Of a stretch of 64,000 nt of DNA, positions 63,333-64,000 are shown piece after piece (position 1 is the stretch's first letter; each line of letters opens with the position of its first letter). The notes under the pieces were generated by a model that worked only from the letters and a program-made list of their open reading frames with translations, was not told the origin of the DNA and did not search any database. Source of the stretch: Glandiceps talaboti (Eukaryota > Hemichordata > Enteropneusta > Spengelidae); contig NC_135563.1 of NCBI RefSeq assembly GCF_964340395.1, positions 23,390,309 to 23,454,308 on the forward strand, written 5' to 3'. A program made the position numbers and the translations under genes.

Positions 63333-63411
63333 AAACCCAAATCACAGATTCATTGTGATGTGAACAAGCTATGGTCTACTTGCATCTGAGCTATATAGTT
63401 GTGCCACTATA

Positions 63412-63505
63412 GTTCTGTGCCAGGGGTAATCATCGTAAAGCGCTTTGAGCACAAAATGGGAAAGCACTATATAAAAACTAACATTATTATTATTATTATT
63501 ATCAT
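63412..63505 (+). mobile_element. SINE family 2 3' tail with (ATT)n
   Basis: CTGTGCCAGGGGTAATCATC, GTAAAGCGCTTTGAGCAC, GGGAAAGCACTATATAAA then (ATT)n. This AAAGCGCTTTGAG...AAAGC-CTATATAAA ending is typical of LINE-mobilised 3' tails. Confidence 0.7.
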
Positions 63506-64000
63506 AGCTACATGCCTTGTAGACTTAGTCTGTGCATAGTGCACACATATACATGTATTAATTCCAAATTTATTAAACACACTGACTAACTAACTTTAGA
63601 CAAAAGTGAAAAGATTTCTTTTATATTGATCTACGTGCTTTAGTGTATAAAGTAAACATATCAAATTTTAATGTTAGGTAGATTGCTTTAAGAGAAATAT
63701 TCTTTAATTTTTAATTTATTTTCTGTCATCCCTAAGATTCATTTAGAATTCAATTCATATCTTGAATTTCTGAGGTCTATTTTTTGTATTATCAGCCAGA
63801 AATACAACTCAAAGTCGTGTCAAAAATTGTACACAGTATTAGTCATAAACAAGACGTGAATACTAAATAAGAATAATAAATAAAATATCGTGTAACTTTA
63901 ACATAACAAACATATTCAACTTGAAAATAAAAATAAGAAACACATCAAAATATACAATTACTTTTTAGTATGTGGTGCATGTGAGTAAAAATATGGAGAC

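Larger units (their letters stand above)
50000..64000. other. Downstream intergenic region without convincing genes
   Basis: No open frame here resembles a known family. Repeats are listed separately. A poly(A) signal AATAAA at 54781-54786 ends a stretch that could be a distal GPAM 3' end or a separate transcript. Confidence 0.55.

Overview
The window is animal nuclear DNA. It is AT-rich and holds two multi-exon genes with GT-AG introns, both on the + strand. About 95% of it is introns and intergenic sequence packed with microsatellites, minisatellites, tRNA-derived SINEs, foldback elements and LINE 3' fragments. The protein sequences point to an invertebrate metazoan; deuterostome or lophotrochozoan repeat landscapes look like this, but the phylum cannot be fixed from sequence alone.

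Gene 1 (about 135-11243) is the U4/U6.U5 tri-snRNP protein SNRNP27. It has ten coding exons and 170 codons. The RS-rich N-terminal half is spread over small exons and is followed by the highly conserved C-terminal domain. Intron 8 (7090-10293) holds a very large 33-bp minisatellite of about 72 units, interrupted by a 5'-truncated LINE. Almost every unit carries, in the sense of the SNRNP27 transcript, the octamer UGUACAUA, which matches the Pumilio recognition element.

Gene 2 (17472-49173) is a mitochondrial-type glycerol-3-phosphate acyltransferase (GPAM/GPAT1 family). I reconstructed 21 coding exons with consistent phases (2631 nt, 876 aa plus stop). A TATA box, a CCAAT box and paired CACGTG E-boxes lie upstream. 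A second possible first exon (26380-26508) splices in phase to exon 3 and would give a different N-terminus. Intron 2 contains a 62-bp satellite of about 29 units with no length variation.

Between the genes (11244-17471) and downstream (50000-64000) I find no convincing coding exons. These stretches hold minisatellites (27, 41, 47 and 53 bp), foldback/MITE-like elements, a dispersed repeat shared by 13.0 kb and 59.9 kb, SINE tails and one weak candidate promoter/first exon near 55.6-56.0 kb.

The two genes have unrelated jobs, pre-mRNA splicing and glycerolipid synthesis. Nothing suggests a functional cluster. The most interesting material is structural: the Pumilio-motif minisatellite, a 129-codon overlapping frame through the SNRNP27 RS exons, a triplicated splice donor in GPAM, and families of foldback elements.
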